Assembly (NCBI RefSeq): GCF_029407905.1
Contig: NC_073643.1
Span: forward strand, 30,532,001-30,596,000
DNA from: Bubalus kerabau
Taxonomy: Eukaryota; Chordata; Mammalia; Artiodactyla; Bovidae
Length of the DNA: 64,000 nucleotides
Reading direction: 5' to 3'
The stretch's first letter is position 1. The number at the start of each line of letters is the position of its first letter. Of the stretch, positions 47,831-60,260 are shown piece by piece. Under the pieces are notes generated by a model. The model had not been told where the DNA came from. It saw only the letters and a program-made list of their open reading frames with translations, and made no database searches. A program made the position numbers and the translations under genes.

Positions 47831-48085
47831 GATTTATAGGAACATCATTGACATGACCTCAAGAACGAAGAATCTGGTACCAAAAAATTTGCAGCAGCTA
47901 ATCACTCCCTTCCCCCACCTTTTCTATGAGGAAAGCTTTCGGAGAGTTTGGGGTTTTAAAGGCAGGAGCCACCCATCTCCTTGCAAGGCTCTCAGTAAAC
48001 TTTTTCCTGTTCCAAACTCTGATGTTTTGGCATTGTTTGGCCTCACTGTGTATCAGACACACAGACTGGCATTTCAGTAACATTT
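47830..48085 (+). repeat. possible LTR R/U5-like segment
   Basis: The order gcaaggctctcagtaaactt, ttcctgttccaaactctgat, cattgtttggcctcactgtg and a final cagtaaca resembles the R-U5 end of an endogenous retroviral LTR. No TG...CA pair with matching flanking duplications could be fixed, and no gag, pro, pol or env remnant is seen beside it. Confidence 0.35.
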
Positions 48086-48369
48086 CCTCAATTGTGAATA
48101 AACTTAAGCTATTTCTGCACTAAAATCTTAAAATTTTAGAAAACTTAAAACCTTACATTGCTTCATACTGCTTTGGTTGCTTCCTCTGTGTGTGTGTTTT
48201 GGTAGGGAAAAGAATTATGTTCCTGAGAAGAGTGTAGATCTCTTCCTTCTGGCTTTCTCTTGTTCCTGGTTTATCTGCCAAAAGCCATGGGAATGGTGGT
48301 AACTGATGCAGAGGTAAACCATCAGCATTGGATGTAAAAGTGGAATTATTTTTTTAATCACTAATTATC

Positions 48370-49120
48370 AAGCCCTAGCATGTGCCAGGAACTGAGGTGA
48401 TAGAGCCACTCTGGTGAACATGAGACACGCCACATTGCAGCTGACCTTCTAGCAGGAAACACAGATATAAGGGGAATATTATTCTGTAGCCAAATAGCGG
48501 CTGCAGTGGGAAAGTATGGGTGCTGTGGAACCACCTAGAAGGCCACATGCCTAGTCTTAAGGTCTCGGAAACCGCTTCCAGAAGGAAGAGTTGAAGCTGA
48601 GAGCTGAAAGGTCAGTAGGGGATGGTCGGATGCAGATGGGGTAGCAGGTATGGAGAGTATTTCAGACAATAGGGGCAAAAGAATATGGACCTTTTAAAGA
48701 GCTTGAAAGCTCAGGTTAGTTGACTGTTGGTACAGGAATGAGAAGAAAGAAATAAGGCTGATTCTTATATAGCCTTAGCCACATGAAGATGTTTGAAATT
48801 TATCCTGGAATAGCGTGGAGAATCTGAAGAGTTTAAGTGCTGGGGTATGTATGTGAGTGACATGGTGAGATTTAGATTCTGGGAGGGTCCATCAGGTCAC
48901 ATTGTGGGGAATGAACTGGCATAGGAGCAGAGCTCAGATTCAAGCTGGAAAGGCTGATTTCAGAAGAAAAGGTGATGGAAGCAAAAGGCAGTTGTAGCCT
49001 GAGTGAGGGCAGTGAGAGTGGGGCAGGAGACGAGTGGGCAGGGGTAGATGAGAGAGGACCAAGTAAGAATTGGATCTCAGGCAACAGTGAGAAGTGGGGG
49101 AGTCAAAGATGAGATCTGAA
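48370..49120. repeat. ancient interspersed repeat (L2/MIR-age)
   Basis: The blocks gcatgtgccaggaactgagg, agctgaccttctagcagg and gacaataggggcaaaagaat recall a widespread ancient mammalian repeat, also seen near 6.5 and 30.6 kb. Confidence 0.4.
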
Positions 49121-49699
49121 TTTTGACTTGGCCAGTAAACCAGGTGGTTGGAGGTGCATTTGCTGACATTAAATCATATTGGAGAAGGGTATAGGATGGA
49201 GGAGAAGGGAGGTGAGATGAGTTCAGTTTTTAAAATGTTGATTTGAGATCTCTAAGGAGTATCCATGAAAAAAGAGTCAGGAACATTTGGATCACAGCTG
49301 GAAAAGATGTATGGAGAAGAGTTGGACAAAGAAAGGATGTGAATTAATAGCAAAACATAAAAAATGGTATCTGGTTGCACAGCACTGTTTCACATATGAG
49401 TATAATAATAGTCAGGAGCGGGTGCATTCCAGGCTGGCAAACAGCATCATGCAGAGGAGTAGACAAGTTAAACATGTAAGCAACATGGAGAATAGATTTC
49501 CTGGTTGTAGCTCTGGTGCATTGAAGGGCAAGAATGGATGTGAGGCATTTTTGCTTTTGGATCACAAGTTTTATCTGTCCTTTAGTGTCCCTTATTATTG
49601 AATAAGAGAGTCTGCAGTTAGCCTGGGGTCCCAGCGTTTTAGTAACAGGGCCAGATATGAAACCTTTATTTCTCCCTTCAGTGTCTGGAGACTACAACA

Positions 49700-50260
49700 G
49701 TATTTTTACTTAGAAATCTCTTGGTTACAAACAAGAAACCCACTCAGACTTTTATAGTAAAAATGGGGATGTTATCAGAAGGCTTTCGGTTATCTTCCGG
49801 GACCCAGGTGCTGGGAGTGCAGTTGGACCCCTGAGCTCAAGGCACAAAGTACAACAGTTGGCTGACTTTCTGGTGACCTGTGTCCTTCATGTTGCTTCTT
49901 TCTGTAAGTCCTTGCTGCTCTTCTTCCTTGATGCACGAGAAGGAGAGTGGCTTTTCCACTGCTCTGAGTTTCCATGTGCCTAGTTTCAGTAGAGATGGAC
50001 TAGAGTCCCTTGCTTATGATTCCAAGGGAGGAGCATGTGGTTGATCCAGTGTGGGTCAGTGTTCTGGTCTAGTTGCCTTGATGACAGTGGGCATGTGCCC
50101 CCTAAAGTGGTATACACATAGTCCCAGGGCCCACTTTGTCACTAGTGAGTGGCCTTTCTCAGAGCAGGGTGTGGTGCATGTGTGGCACCAAAGAGGACTG
50201 CTGTAATTTCATGACACCTATCTGAGCCATAGCTGAGGGAGAGCCCTGCTGCCCATGTCA
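49700..50260. repeat. possible old interspersed element, unnamed
   Basis: The stretch has a composition and block order unlike the neighbouring AT-rich intron (for example ccagtgtgggtcagtgttct, ttcatgacacctatctgag). I suspect an old mammalian repeat but cannot assign it. Confidence 0.25.
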
Positions 50261-50964
50261 CTGATAATCATAATAAAAATACAGTGTTGCAGCTGATTTC
50301 AGAGGTCTGTTTAATTCAGGCATAATCAAATGATAATCAGGCACTCTAGGTGGTTTCACTTCTTCAGGGGAAGTTACTTCTCTGACAAATGGTACAATGT
50401 TAAGTGTTACATTAGCTGCTAATGATTAGCATGTAGAAATTTCAAGAAACAATTGTGCAGAATTTCAAGCAAGTTAAACCTCCCTTGAATTGAAATCATT
50501 CTTGTAAGGTGCTTATTCTGGCCTGTCAAGTTGCTCTTCAGTTTTACTGTTTATTTTTAATTAAATCCACAAATTCATCCTGGATGGGAGTGGGTTTTAT
50601 CTCCATAAGAAAAGATTAGTACATGCCAATCTCCATTCACTTGTAGCCCTTCCGTGAGGTTTCATATAGAAAGGATTTACTTAATGGTTCTTCACCTTAT
50701 CACCAGTAGTTCAGCAATGCCCACTGGGGACTGCTGCTCTTCATTAGACTTCTCTAACAAGAAATGTGCCAGTGAGTCATGGGATTATGAATGTTCCTAA
50801 AGATTTCAGGTCAAAATAACCCTTTGTAAAGATACGAATGCTCCCTGTAACTATATACATTGAGAAAACTTGTCAAAGAATCCTGTATCTGACTATTCCA
50901 AGGTTTGTGGAGCTTTTTGTTGTTGTTGTTTTTGCTTGTTTTTTAAAATTTGTAATATCCTTTT

Positions 50965-51240
50965 TTTTTTTTTTTAAGTAGCCTTTTTATTTTGGAATAG
51001 TTTTAGATTTACAGAAAAATTATGAATATGGTTTAGAGAGTTCCCAGATGTCCCAGACTCAGTTTCCCCTATAATTAACTTTTTATATCCGTATGGTCAT
51101 TTGTCGCAAAGAACCATTATTGATACATTACTGTTAGCTAAAGCCCATCGATTTATTTAGATTTTCCTACTTCTTAACTAACATCCTTTTCCTATTTCAG
51201 GATATCACATTTTGTTTTGATTTTTACTAAGAATGGGAAC
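50965..51240 (-). mobile_element. old L1 3' UTR, minus strand
   Basis: Starts with a T run and continues gaatagttttagatttacag, aaaattatgaatatgg, gagttcccagatgtcccaga, the usual reverse-complement order of an old L1 3' UTR. Confidence 0.55.
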
Positions 51241-53060
51241 TCAGATCAGTTAAGCTCTGTTTCTTGCCTGTTTTGTTTTTTCAAGAGCTTAAATGTTATC
51301 AAAAGGCAATAAAATATTATTGAGATATGTTAAGATTTACCTGAGGGGCTTAATACATACAAACATTATAATCCAGACCTTGGGAAAAAAATATGTTTGG
51401 CAGGGGAGAATTTTTAGAAATTTGAAGACATAATTCATTTATCATTTTTACTTCTACCTGTACTGTGGGTATTGTGATTTTGCTAGATTAATAAAAATAG
51501 AACAGATTTGTAAAAATAAAGTAAGACTTTATATTTTCTTACTGATTTTCTAAAGGTGGAAGATTTAGTGGAGAAAGTGTGAATACAAGTTCTTGTAAAA
51601 AAGAAACTTGCAGGGGTGACTTGGCAGCTCCCAGACCGGAAAGTGCCTGCATTTATTGCTACATGGAGGTTTGTGTGTGTCATGCCCATTCAAGAGCTAT
51701 AGCTGGGTGGCTGTGTTTGGTTTTTGTCTCTGTCCTTACACGTTTCATTTCTGGATACTTGGCTTCAGACTTCTCAAATCCTTGGTTTTGGCTTGCTGGA
51801 GCCCTGGCTTTTCAGGGAGTATAATTAGCTACTGTGTGAGCAAATTGGTATTTTCCTTCACCTCCCTTGCTCTAATGTACTTTTTGCATGTCAAAGGTCT
51901 TGGGAGGATTCTCAGTGGAGAAGATCTGCAGGATCAAGTGAGTTTAGGTGGGGATTGATGTAGTCAGCTTTTGTAAACCAGTATTTTCTGCTTCAGATAG
52001 AATTTTCCCTGTGCTTGGATGGTCTTCACATCTCATTCAGAGAAGAGGCTTACATTGATTAATGTGGTGTATGTGTGGTTATCGTACTTAGAAAGTGCTC
52101 TGTTTAAGAAGAGCTTTGTCAAGAGCGTCCTTTGAATGGAGTCACAAGAAAGCTTTTTTAAAAAAACTGACAACTTCAAGTACAGTTTCCTTTTTCTTCT
52201 GCCAAATATGATTGAAACCCAATCCTTGTTATAACATAATTATCTCAACCTAAGCCAACAGGGAGTTGCTGTCTTAATGTAAGGGGTGTGAAGTCCCCTA
52301 AATAAATAGAGGATTAATTACATTCACAGCATGTTGTGAAGGTGATGAGATTGATTGTGATCATTTGACTGGTCCCATTTCCTGCTCTGACTACTTTCCT
52401 AAATAAATAGAAGCTGGGAAAATTATAAATAGAGCTTTAGAGAGTATTGTGCCTGGGATGGGAAATGATGTTGGAAAAGGGCCTCTGAAGTTTATTCCTC
52501 AATTGTAAGTGATGTATAACATTTATTGTAGATAATTTTATCATTGATTATTTGCTGTTCTCAGTTTAAACAGTCCAGGAAATAGTGTTTATCTTGTAAA
52601 TCATAGATATTAATAGAGCATTGAAAGAATTTGACAGATTCTTTTTTAAACGGATGGGTTTCAGCAAATTCCTGATCCATTTCTAGATGTTTTCACTCAG
52701 TGTGGCCTTTTAGAAGGTTTACACTAAGGAAAGTGTCAGCTTTTCCATGCTTGTGTTGTCATTTCCTCATAGAAACTTCTGCTTTTGTTAAAATGATGTA
52801 GTATTTTCATGAAGAGTACTGTTTTCTATTTTTATTTTATGTTTATCTTATCTCTTTTTCGTGCATAGTTTTCTAATACTGTAAAATTGTGGTTACAATT
52901 TAGATGTTTATTTTCCAAATCTATTGCAGTCACCTCCAAAGTGAGGTGATCTTAGGCCATGGAGAGCATAAAACAGTCTTTAGCGTGCAGGAAAACTGTA
53001 TAGATCTGTGTTTATTAAGAAAAATATTAAGCTTCACTAATATTTAATATATGGAGCAGT

Positions 53061-53351
53061 AGCAAAAATCAGGAGAAGGCAATGGCATCCCACTCCAGTA
53101 CTCTTGCCTGGAAAATCCCATGGATGGAGGAGCCTGGAAGGCCGAAGTCCATGGGGTCGCTGAGGGTCGGACATGGCTGAGCGACTTCACGTTCACTTTT
53201 TACTTTCATGCATTGGAGAAGGAAATGTCAACCCACTCCAGTGTTCTTGCCTGCAGAATCCCAGGGACGGGGGAGCCTGGTGGGCTACTGTCTATGGGGT
53301 CACACAGAGTTGGACACGACTGAAGTGACTTAGCAGCAGCAGCAAAAATCA
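53061..53351 (+). mobile_element. Bov-A2 SINE, plus strand, with TSD
   Basis: Two Bov-A units plus a GCA tail. Perfect flanks agcaaaaatca at 53061-53071 and 53341-53351. Confidence 0.92.
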
Positions 53352-55014
53352 TGTTTTGTGGGTACCAAACTTTTTAAAATAATGGTGTGAAGTTTAGAGG
53401 AACAACCATCCTTGTTTCCAAAGGGAAGCAGTATATTTATTCTCAGCCTGAATTATGGCTGGGAGGGGGTTATTTCGGCTAAGAAACTGGAGTTGAGGTT
53501 CAGGGACTCCAGTCAGGCTCTGTCAATTGCTTGAACTTAGTTGAAGACATAGAAACTCAACTTTTGGAGCTTGAGATTTATGCTAGCTATGAAATGGTCC
53601 CTTCCTGCTTTAGTTGTATGTTCTGTTTGCTTAGTGGGGAGAGAGAAGCCTGACTTGGAAGGCAGGGCCTTTGTCACAATGGTAGCACATATTTCTTGGA
53701 CACTTTGGACTACAGAGGCTTTGTCTTTTGCTTTTGAGCTTCTTATTGTTAACCTATAGTATGAAAGAACAAAAAGATGACTATCATTATGAGGCAAAAT
53801 GATTGAAATTTGAAATGGATGATTATATAGATCTGGGAGTGGGATGAGATAGAGGTTCTTTCTCAAGATGTATGATTCTGTGAAGAATCATTTTGTTATT
53901 TCATTGTTAATTACTGATTTGAAAAAATAATTATTGAGCATCTGCTGAACCAGGAGTTAAGAGAAGTGGTGAATTTTAACATTTTAGGATTTCACCTAGA
54001 ATGTAGTAGGTCCACTACTTGCAGAGGCCTTGTGGCAGGAGGGAATTTTATATGTGTTCAAGAAACTGAAGGAACCAGAATGTCTGAAACCTAAAAGGTG
54101 TATGTACGTGTGTATGGATCAGGATGTGGCTGGTGATTCAGGCAGGGCCCAGACTGTACAGTAGCTTCTGTGGAATGTTAAGAATCTTTATCTTAAGTGC
54201 AGTGGGAAGCTGGAAAAAGATCATAGGTACATGATGGGAGATCACTAGGGTAATAGTCTGAATTGCATGTTGTACCAGCTAGAAAGGTTCTTGTAAAGGA
54301 TGAATGTAACCTGACGAGGAAATTGGGATTTAGAAACTAAAATGAATTTGAAGAGAGAGGGAAAAGACATCTTGGAAGATTATGCCTGAGTTTGTGGCTT
54401 GCACAGCTGAAGAAGTGATGAGAACACATTTGGGAAAAATAATTCTCAGGCTGTTGACTTTTGTTAGAAAAATTCCTCTATTTACAGAACTTAGCTTCTT
54501 TTGGGGTGGTCTGCTAAAACTAATGGTTAGATTTCTTTCTTTGCCTCTGTGGATTTTTTATTTTTTAATTCTTTAATAGAACTATTGGGTTCAGTTATCT
54601 AGCTTATTTGCCTCTTTTGTATGTTTATAAAGTTTATTTTTAAAAAATATTTCCTTATGAAATATTACAATAATATAAGATATATGTGTATACTTTAAGA
54701 ATAATAAAAAAAGTGAACATGCATATATTTACCACCAATCCTAAGAAGTAGAGCATTACCAGTTTCCTAGAGGCACCCTATAGAAGCAGTCCTAGTCATA
54801 TTTCTCTCCTCCCTTTGCTAACCACAATTCTGAATATTGTGTTAATCATTACCTTGCTTTCCCTTATGGTTTTGCCATCGTATTTATCCCAAGTTTAGTT
54901 TTAGTTTCACTTGCTTCTGAACTGTATGTAAATGGAATCATACTGTATGTGTTCTTCTGTTACTTGCAATTCTCACATAATGTTTTTTCTTCTTTTTTTT
55001 TTTTATTTATCCAT

Positions 55015-55235
55015 GATGATGCATATAGAAAATGAAAGTGTTAGTCACTCAGTCGTGTCTGACTTTTTACAACCCTATGGACTTTAGCTCCCCAGGCTCC
55101 TCTGTCCATGGAATTCTCCAGGCAAGAATACTGGGTTGCTGTTCCCGTCTCCAGGGGATCTTCCTGACCTGGGTCCTCCTACATTGCAGGCAGATTCTTT
55201 ACTGTCTGATCCACCAGGGAAGATGGTGCACATAG
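55015..55235 (-). mobile_element. Bov-tA SINE, minus strand, nested in old L1
   Basis: Reverse-complement Bov-tA with internal deletions. Flanks gatgatgcatatag and gatggtgcacatag differ at two bases. Confidence 0.85.
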
Positions 55236-57015
55236 GTATAGTTTATTTTCCTGCTGTGTGAATCGACTGCAGTTTATCTATTGTAATGTGTGTTGTATTG
55301 TTGATGAATGGTTCCCATTTTGGGTTATGAGAAAAATCCTGCTCTGAACATATTTGTTCATGCTTCGTGGTGCACTTGTGCAACTTTTTGAGTAAGCCCT
55401 TTTACTCTGGAGTGGAATTGCTGGGATTTAGGGGATGGCTATAGGCCAGTTAGACTTTACTGGGTAATGCCAAGCTATTTTCCAAAGTGGCTGTACCAGT
55501 TTATTTCAACTTATTCCCTAGCTCATCCTTCATACCAACACTTGTATTGTTCAGATTTTAAATTTGACATTCTATAAGGCTGTGAAAGTTTCTTTTGTAA
55601 TTTTCATTTTCTTGGTAACAAGTGTTATCTAAGCATCCTTTCATGTATTTATTAGCCATTCATGTCCCTTCTTTTGTGAAATATCTGTCTGTTGTATTGG
55701 CTTAATTTTCATTAGGCCTATCTTTTTCTTTTTGATTTTTAGATTTCTCTGATAGTCTAGATACTAGTCCTTTATTGATTAAATATGTTGCAAACATTTC
55801 CCCCCATTTTGTAGTTTATCTTCCAGTCTCCTTGTAGTGTCTATATAAACAGAAGTTTTTAATTTTAACGTTGTAGGATTTATCAATATATTCCTTTTGG
55901 GGTATGCTTTTTGTTTCTTGTTTAAGAAAGTTTTTTGATTTGCTTGTCATAAAGATATTCTCATATAGTATCTTCTAAAATTTTTATTCCCTTGGGTTTA
56001 GCATCTAAGTCTTTAGTCCACCTGGAACTGATTTTTGTATGTTTTATGAGGTAGAGGATCCGGTTTCATTTCTTCCCCATATGGATAGCCTTATTCCGGC
56101 TTCATTTATTAAATAGTCCATCCTTTCCCCATGCATCCAGCAGTGCTCACTCTGTCATACATCAAGTTTACATATATACACAGGTCTGCCTCTGGGTTGT
56201 CTCTTCAGTTTCACTGATTTACTTGTCTATCATGTGCCAATACCATACTTTCTTAATTACTGCAGCTTTGTATCTTAGAATCAGCTTGTCAAATTCCATG
56301 AATAACACTTTGACTGGAATTGCTATGAATCTATTTATCAGTTTGGGGAGACTAAAACATTTCATCTCTTTGCAATAACATGGTGTGACTCTCTTAAGTT
56401 TTCTTAGATGTCTTTTAATAAATTGAATAATAATACTCCATAAAGACTTTAGACATGTTTTGCTAGATTTACTGCTTTATTTTTTGCTTTGCTATTATAA
56501 ATGGTATTTTAAAAAAATTTAATTTTCAAACTTCTTGTTTAAAATATGCAGAAATATAATTCATTTTTTAATACTGATTTTTGTATCCAGCTACCTTGTT
56601 AAAGTCTATTATCAACTTACATACAGTTTCTTCCCAGTTTTGATATAGGCAATGATAGCAATGCAAATAATAGCAGTTAGATTTCTTCTTTTCCAATCTT
56701 TATATCTTTTAATTTTTTTTGTCTTTTCCTTCATCATATTAGACTGACTAGACCCTCCAGTAAAATACTGAATAGATGTAGTGGTAAAGTACTTCTTATC
56801 TTGCTCTTTATCTTTTAGAAAAAACTTTCAGCAATTCACCATTAAATTGGTGTTTGCTGCAGGCTTCTGTAGATAGCCTGTATCATGTTAAGAAAGGTTC
56901 CTGCTATTCATAGTTTTTGCTAAGAATTACAATCCCAAATGGTCATCAAATTTTATCACATATTTTCCTCATCTTTTGGGATGATTTTAAGGATTTTCTT
57001 CTTTAATCTGCTACT

Positions 57016-59055
57016 AGACCATTCAGGTATGACCTAAATCAAATCCCTTATGATTATACACTGCGAGTGGGAAATAGATTTAAGGGACTAGATCCGATAG
57101 ACAGAGTGAGTGTCTGATGAACTATGGATGGAAGTTCGTGACATTGTACAGGAGACAGGAATCAAGACCATCGCCAAGAAAAACAAATACAAAAAAGCAA
57201 AATGGCTGTCTGAGGAGGCCTTACAAATAGCTGTGAAAAGAAGAGAAGCGAAAAGCAAAGGAGAAAAGGAACGATACACCCATGTGAATGCAGAGTTCCA
57301 AAGAATAGCAAGGAGAGGTAAGAAAGCCTTCCTCAGCCATCAATGCAAAGAAATAGAGGGAAACAATAGAATGGGAAAGACTAGAGATCTCTTCAAGAAA
57401 ATTAGAGTTACCAAGGGAACATTTCATGCAAAGATGGGCTCGATAAAGGACAGAAATGGTATGGACCTAACAGAAGCAGAAGATATTAAGAAGAGGTGGC
57501 AAGAATACACAGAAGAACTGTACAAAAAAGATCTTCATGACCCAGACATCCTGGAACGTGAAGTCAAGTGGGCCTTAGGAAGCATCACCACGAACAAAGC
57601 TAGTGGAGGTGATGGAATTCCAGTTGAGCTATTTCAAATGCTAAAAGATGATGCTGTGAAAGTGCTGCACTCAATACGCCAGCAAATTTGGAAAACTCAG
57701 CAGTGGCCACAGCACTGGAAAAGGTCAGTTTTCATTCCAATCCCAAAGAAAGGCAATGCCAAGGAATGCTCAAACTACTGCACAATTACACTCATCTCAC
57801 ACACTAGTAAAGTAATGCTCAAAATTCTCCAAGCCAGGCTTCAGCAATACATGAACGGTGAACTTCCAGATGTTCAAGCTGGATTTAGAAAAGGCAGAGG
57901 AACCAGAGATCAAATTCCCAACACCCGCTGGATCATGGAAAAAGCAAGAGAGTTCCAGAAAAACATCTATTTCTGCTTTATTGACTATGCCAAAGCCTTT
58001 GACTGTGTGGATCACAATCAACTGTGGAAAATTCTGAAAGAGATGGGAATACCAGACCACCGGACCTGCCTCTTGAGAAACCTGTATGCAGGTCAGGAAG
58101 CAACAGTTAGAACTGGACATGGAACAACAGACTGGTTCCAAATAGGAAAAGGAGTACATCAAGGCTGTATATTGTCACCTTGCTCATTTAACTTCTATGC
58201 AGAGTACATCATGAGAAACGCTGGGCTGGTAGAAGCACAAGCTGGAATCAAGATTGCTGGGAGAAGTATCAATAACCTCAGATATGTAGATGACACCACC
58301 CTTATGGAAGAAAGCGAAGAAGAATTAAACAGCCTCTTGATGAAAGTGAAAGAAGGGAGTGAAAAAGTTGGCTTAAAGCTCAACATTCAGAAAACGAAGA
58401 TCATGGCATCTGGTCCCATCACTTCATGGGAAATAGAAGAAACAGTGTCAGACTTTATTTTTCTGGGCTCCAAAATCACTGCAGATGGTGACTGCAGCCA
58501 TGAAATTAAAAGACGCTTACTCCTTGGGAGGAAAATTATGACCAACCTAGACAGCATATTGAAAAACAGACTCACTACTTTGCCAACAAAGGTCCATCTA
58601 GTCAAGGCTATGGTTTTTCCAGTGGTCATGTATGGATGTGAGGGTTGGACTATAAAGAAAACTGAGCACCGAAGAATTGATGCTTTTGAATTGTGGTGTT
58701 GGAGAAGACTCTTGAGAGTCCCTTGGTCTGCAAGGAGATCCAACCAGTCCATCCTAAAGGAGATCAGTCCTGGGTGTTCATTGGAAGGACTGACGTTGAA
58801 GCTGAAACTCTAATACTTTGGCCACCTAATGCGAAGAGCTGACTCATTTGAAATGACCCTGATGCTGGGAGGGATTGAGGGCAGGAGGAGAAGGGGACGA
58901 CAGAGGATGAGATAGTTGGATGGCATCACCCAGTCAATGGACATGGGTTTGGGTGAATTCCGGGAGTTGATGATGGACAGGGAGGCCTGGCGTGCTACGG
59001 TTCATGGGGTCGCAAAGAGTCAGACACGACTGAGTGAACTCAACTGAATGAATGA
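57016..59055 (+). mobile_element. BovB (RTE) LINE, 2 kb, lacking the endonuclease half
   Basis: The element starts near agaccattcaggtatgacct and runs to the cagacacgactgagtgaact end. The apurinic-endonuclease domain expected upstream is absent, so the copy is 5'-truncated. I found no clear target-site duplication. A BovB in opposite orientation lies 1.2 kb downstream and shares an unusually similar central tract. Confidence 0.92.
57110..58813 (+). pseudogene. BovB ORF2 reverse-transcriptase remnant, 567 codons open
   Basis: The frame opens at a GTG directly after a stop caused by a short gtga repeat; it is not a genuine start. Visible in order: the linker after the endonuclease (DELWMEVRDIVQETGIKTI), RT entry region (SGGDGIPVELFQ, PIPKKGNAKECSNY), block 2 (QAGFRKGRGTRDQIPNTRW), motif A (FCFIDYAKAFDCVDH, about residue 290), motif B (KGVHQGCILSP), motif C as YVDD instead of the usual YADD, and motifs D/E (GLKLNIQKTKIM, FLGSKI). 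A stop at 58811 removes the last roughly 70-80 codons that other copies encode. Around 57541 it lacks about 12 residues that the 61.8-kb copy keeps. No endonuclease domain, so it is not autonomous. Not a host gene. Confidence 0.9.
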
Positions 59056-59157
59056 CATTTTTTAAATTTCTAACTTAAATTGGGCCTTGCATTCCTGCGA
59101 TAAGTGTATTTTATTAAGATACATTATTTAAATAGTGATGCTGAATTTGGTTTTCTA

Positions 59158-59161
<4 letters not shown>

Positions 59162-59196
<35 letters not shown>
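59162..59196 (+). repeat. (TG)n microsatellite
   Basis: About 17 uninterrupted TG units immediately after the resumed L1 fragment. Confidence 0.97.
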
Positions 59197-59197
<1 letters not shown>

Positions 59198-60260
59198 GCG
59201 TGTGATTTCTAGTCCCCCACATGGACCACTTGGAATGTCTAGGGATGGACTGATGGAAGAGTAGACTGATTCCACTTGGAAACACCTTAGATGGAAGGTT
59301 CTCCTTTGAATTGGATGAAATCCACTCTTTTCATATTAGTTTTAATTCTGCACCCATACAGAATAATTCATTTTCTATTCAAGTATCTGTTTTTATTTAT
59401 CTAGAGGATTGCTGTTGGATCCCTTCCAAATCTTCTAGATTGGGCTCTTCTGCCTTTAAATGATTCTTAACGGTCCCAAATTTCTACTACTTTGCCCTTC
59501 TTGGTCTCTTTTTAAAAAGCAAACTGTACTTTGTCACTACCTCTTCCCTTCCTTTTTTGGGTCAGTACCTTTTCAAAGCATCCCCCAAGATAAATATAAT
59601 CCTCTAGGTTTGGCCAGAAAGTAGAAAAGAGCTGTTGCTCTCATTTTTTATTACCATTCTTGTGTTCATATGATCTAGGAGCTCATCTACTTACAGTTGG
59701 AAACCTCAACACACTACTTACTGTTAGTTTACCATTAACCCTAAACCTTAGGATTTTTTTCTCAGACATTGTTGTTTAACTTCTCTTGTATCAGCTATGA
59801 AGAATTTTGTTTCCTTGATTTTTACCTTACTGGATTTGGTTTTGTCCTGTCTGCCTGCTTTAAATCTTTCAGGAGCTATGTCATCCCAGCTATTTCCTGA
59901 TCTTTTCTGGATATTTTTACTTTTGTAACACTCTTTGTAAACTTGACTCCTGAAATCCAATAAGTAACCATTTTTGGAGCTCTTTTAGTGTGTGAAGCAT
60001 GAGATGTGGCACTGGGGAACTGAATAGGAATTAGTAAGGCTTCTAAACTTAATGAATTAGAATGAACATTCTGTGTTTTCATCTAAGACAGTGAATACAT
60101 GTTGAATGAACAAGTCTGACATGAAAACTTTTTATTCTGCCACTAGGTTACTTCCTTCAGATGGAAATTAACCTGTGATGTCAAATGTGAGTCCAGTCAG
60201 CTTTATAACCAACCATACATCCCATGTTCTGTATTTTCATCCATAAAGAAGCCATAGGAG

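Larger units (their letters stand above)
54640..59160 (-). mobile_element. old L1, minus strand, split by Bov-tA and BovB
   Basis: Antisense L1 sequence is recognisable at about 54640-57010 (for example cctggaactgatttttgtat, cagcttgtcaaattccatga) and resumes at about 59060-59160 (gggccttgcattcctgcgat to gctgaatttggttttctaac). The second part continues the first in L1 order, so the BovB at 57.0-59.06 kb inserted into it. The Bov-tA at 55029-55221 is a second insertion. Confidence 0.7.

Noticed and set aside
2549..53351. Regularly recurring 130-280 bp repeats as a CRISPR-like or tandem array
   Set aside because: The copies are dispersed SINEs on both strands, each with its own target-site duplication; spacing is irregular and the genome is mammalian.
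57110..58813. A 567-codon open frame as a host protein-coding gene
   Set aside because: All recognisable motifs are BovB reverse transcriptase; there is no genuine start, no endonuclease domain and an early stop. It is retroelement sequence.
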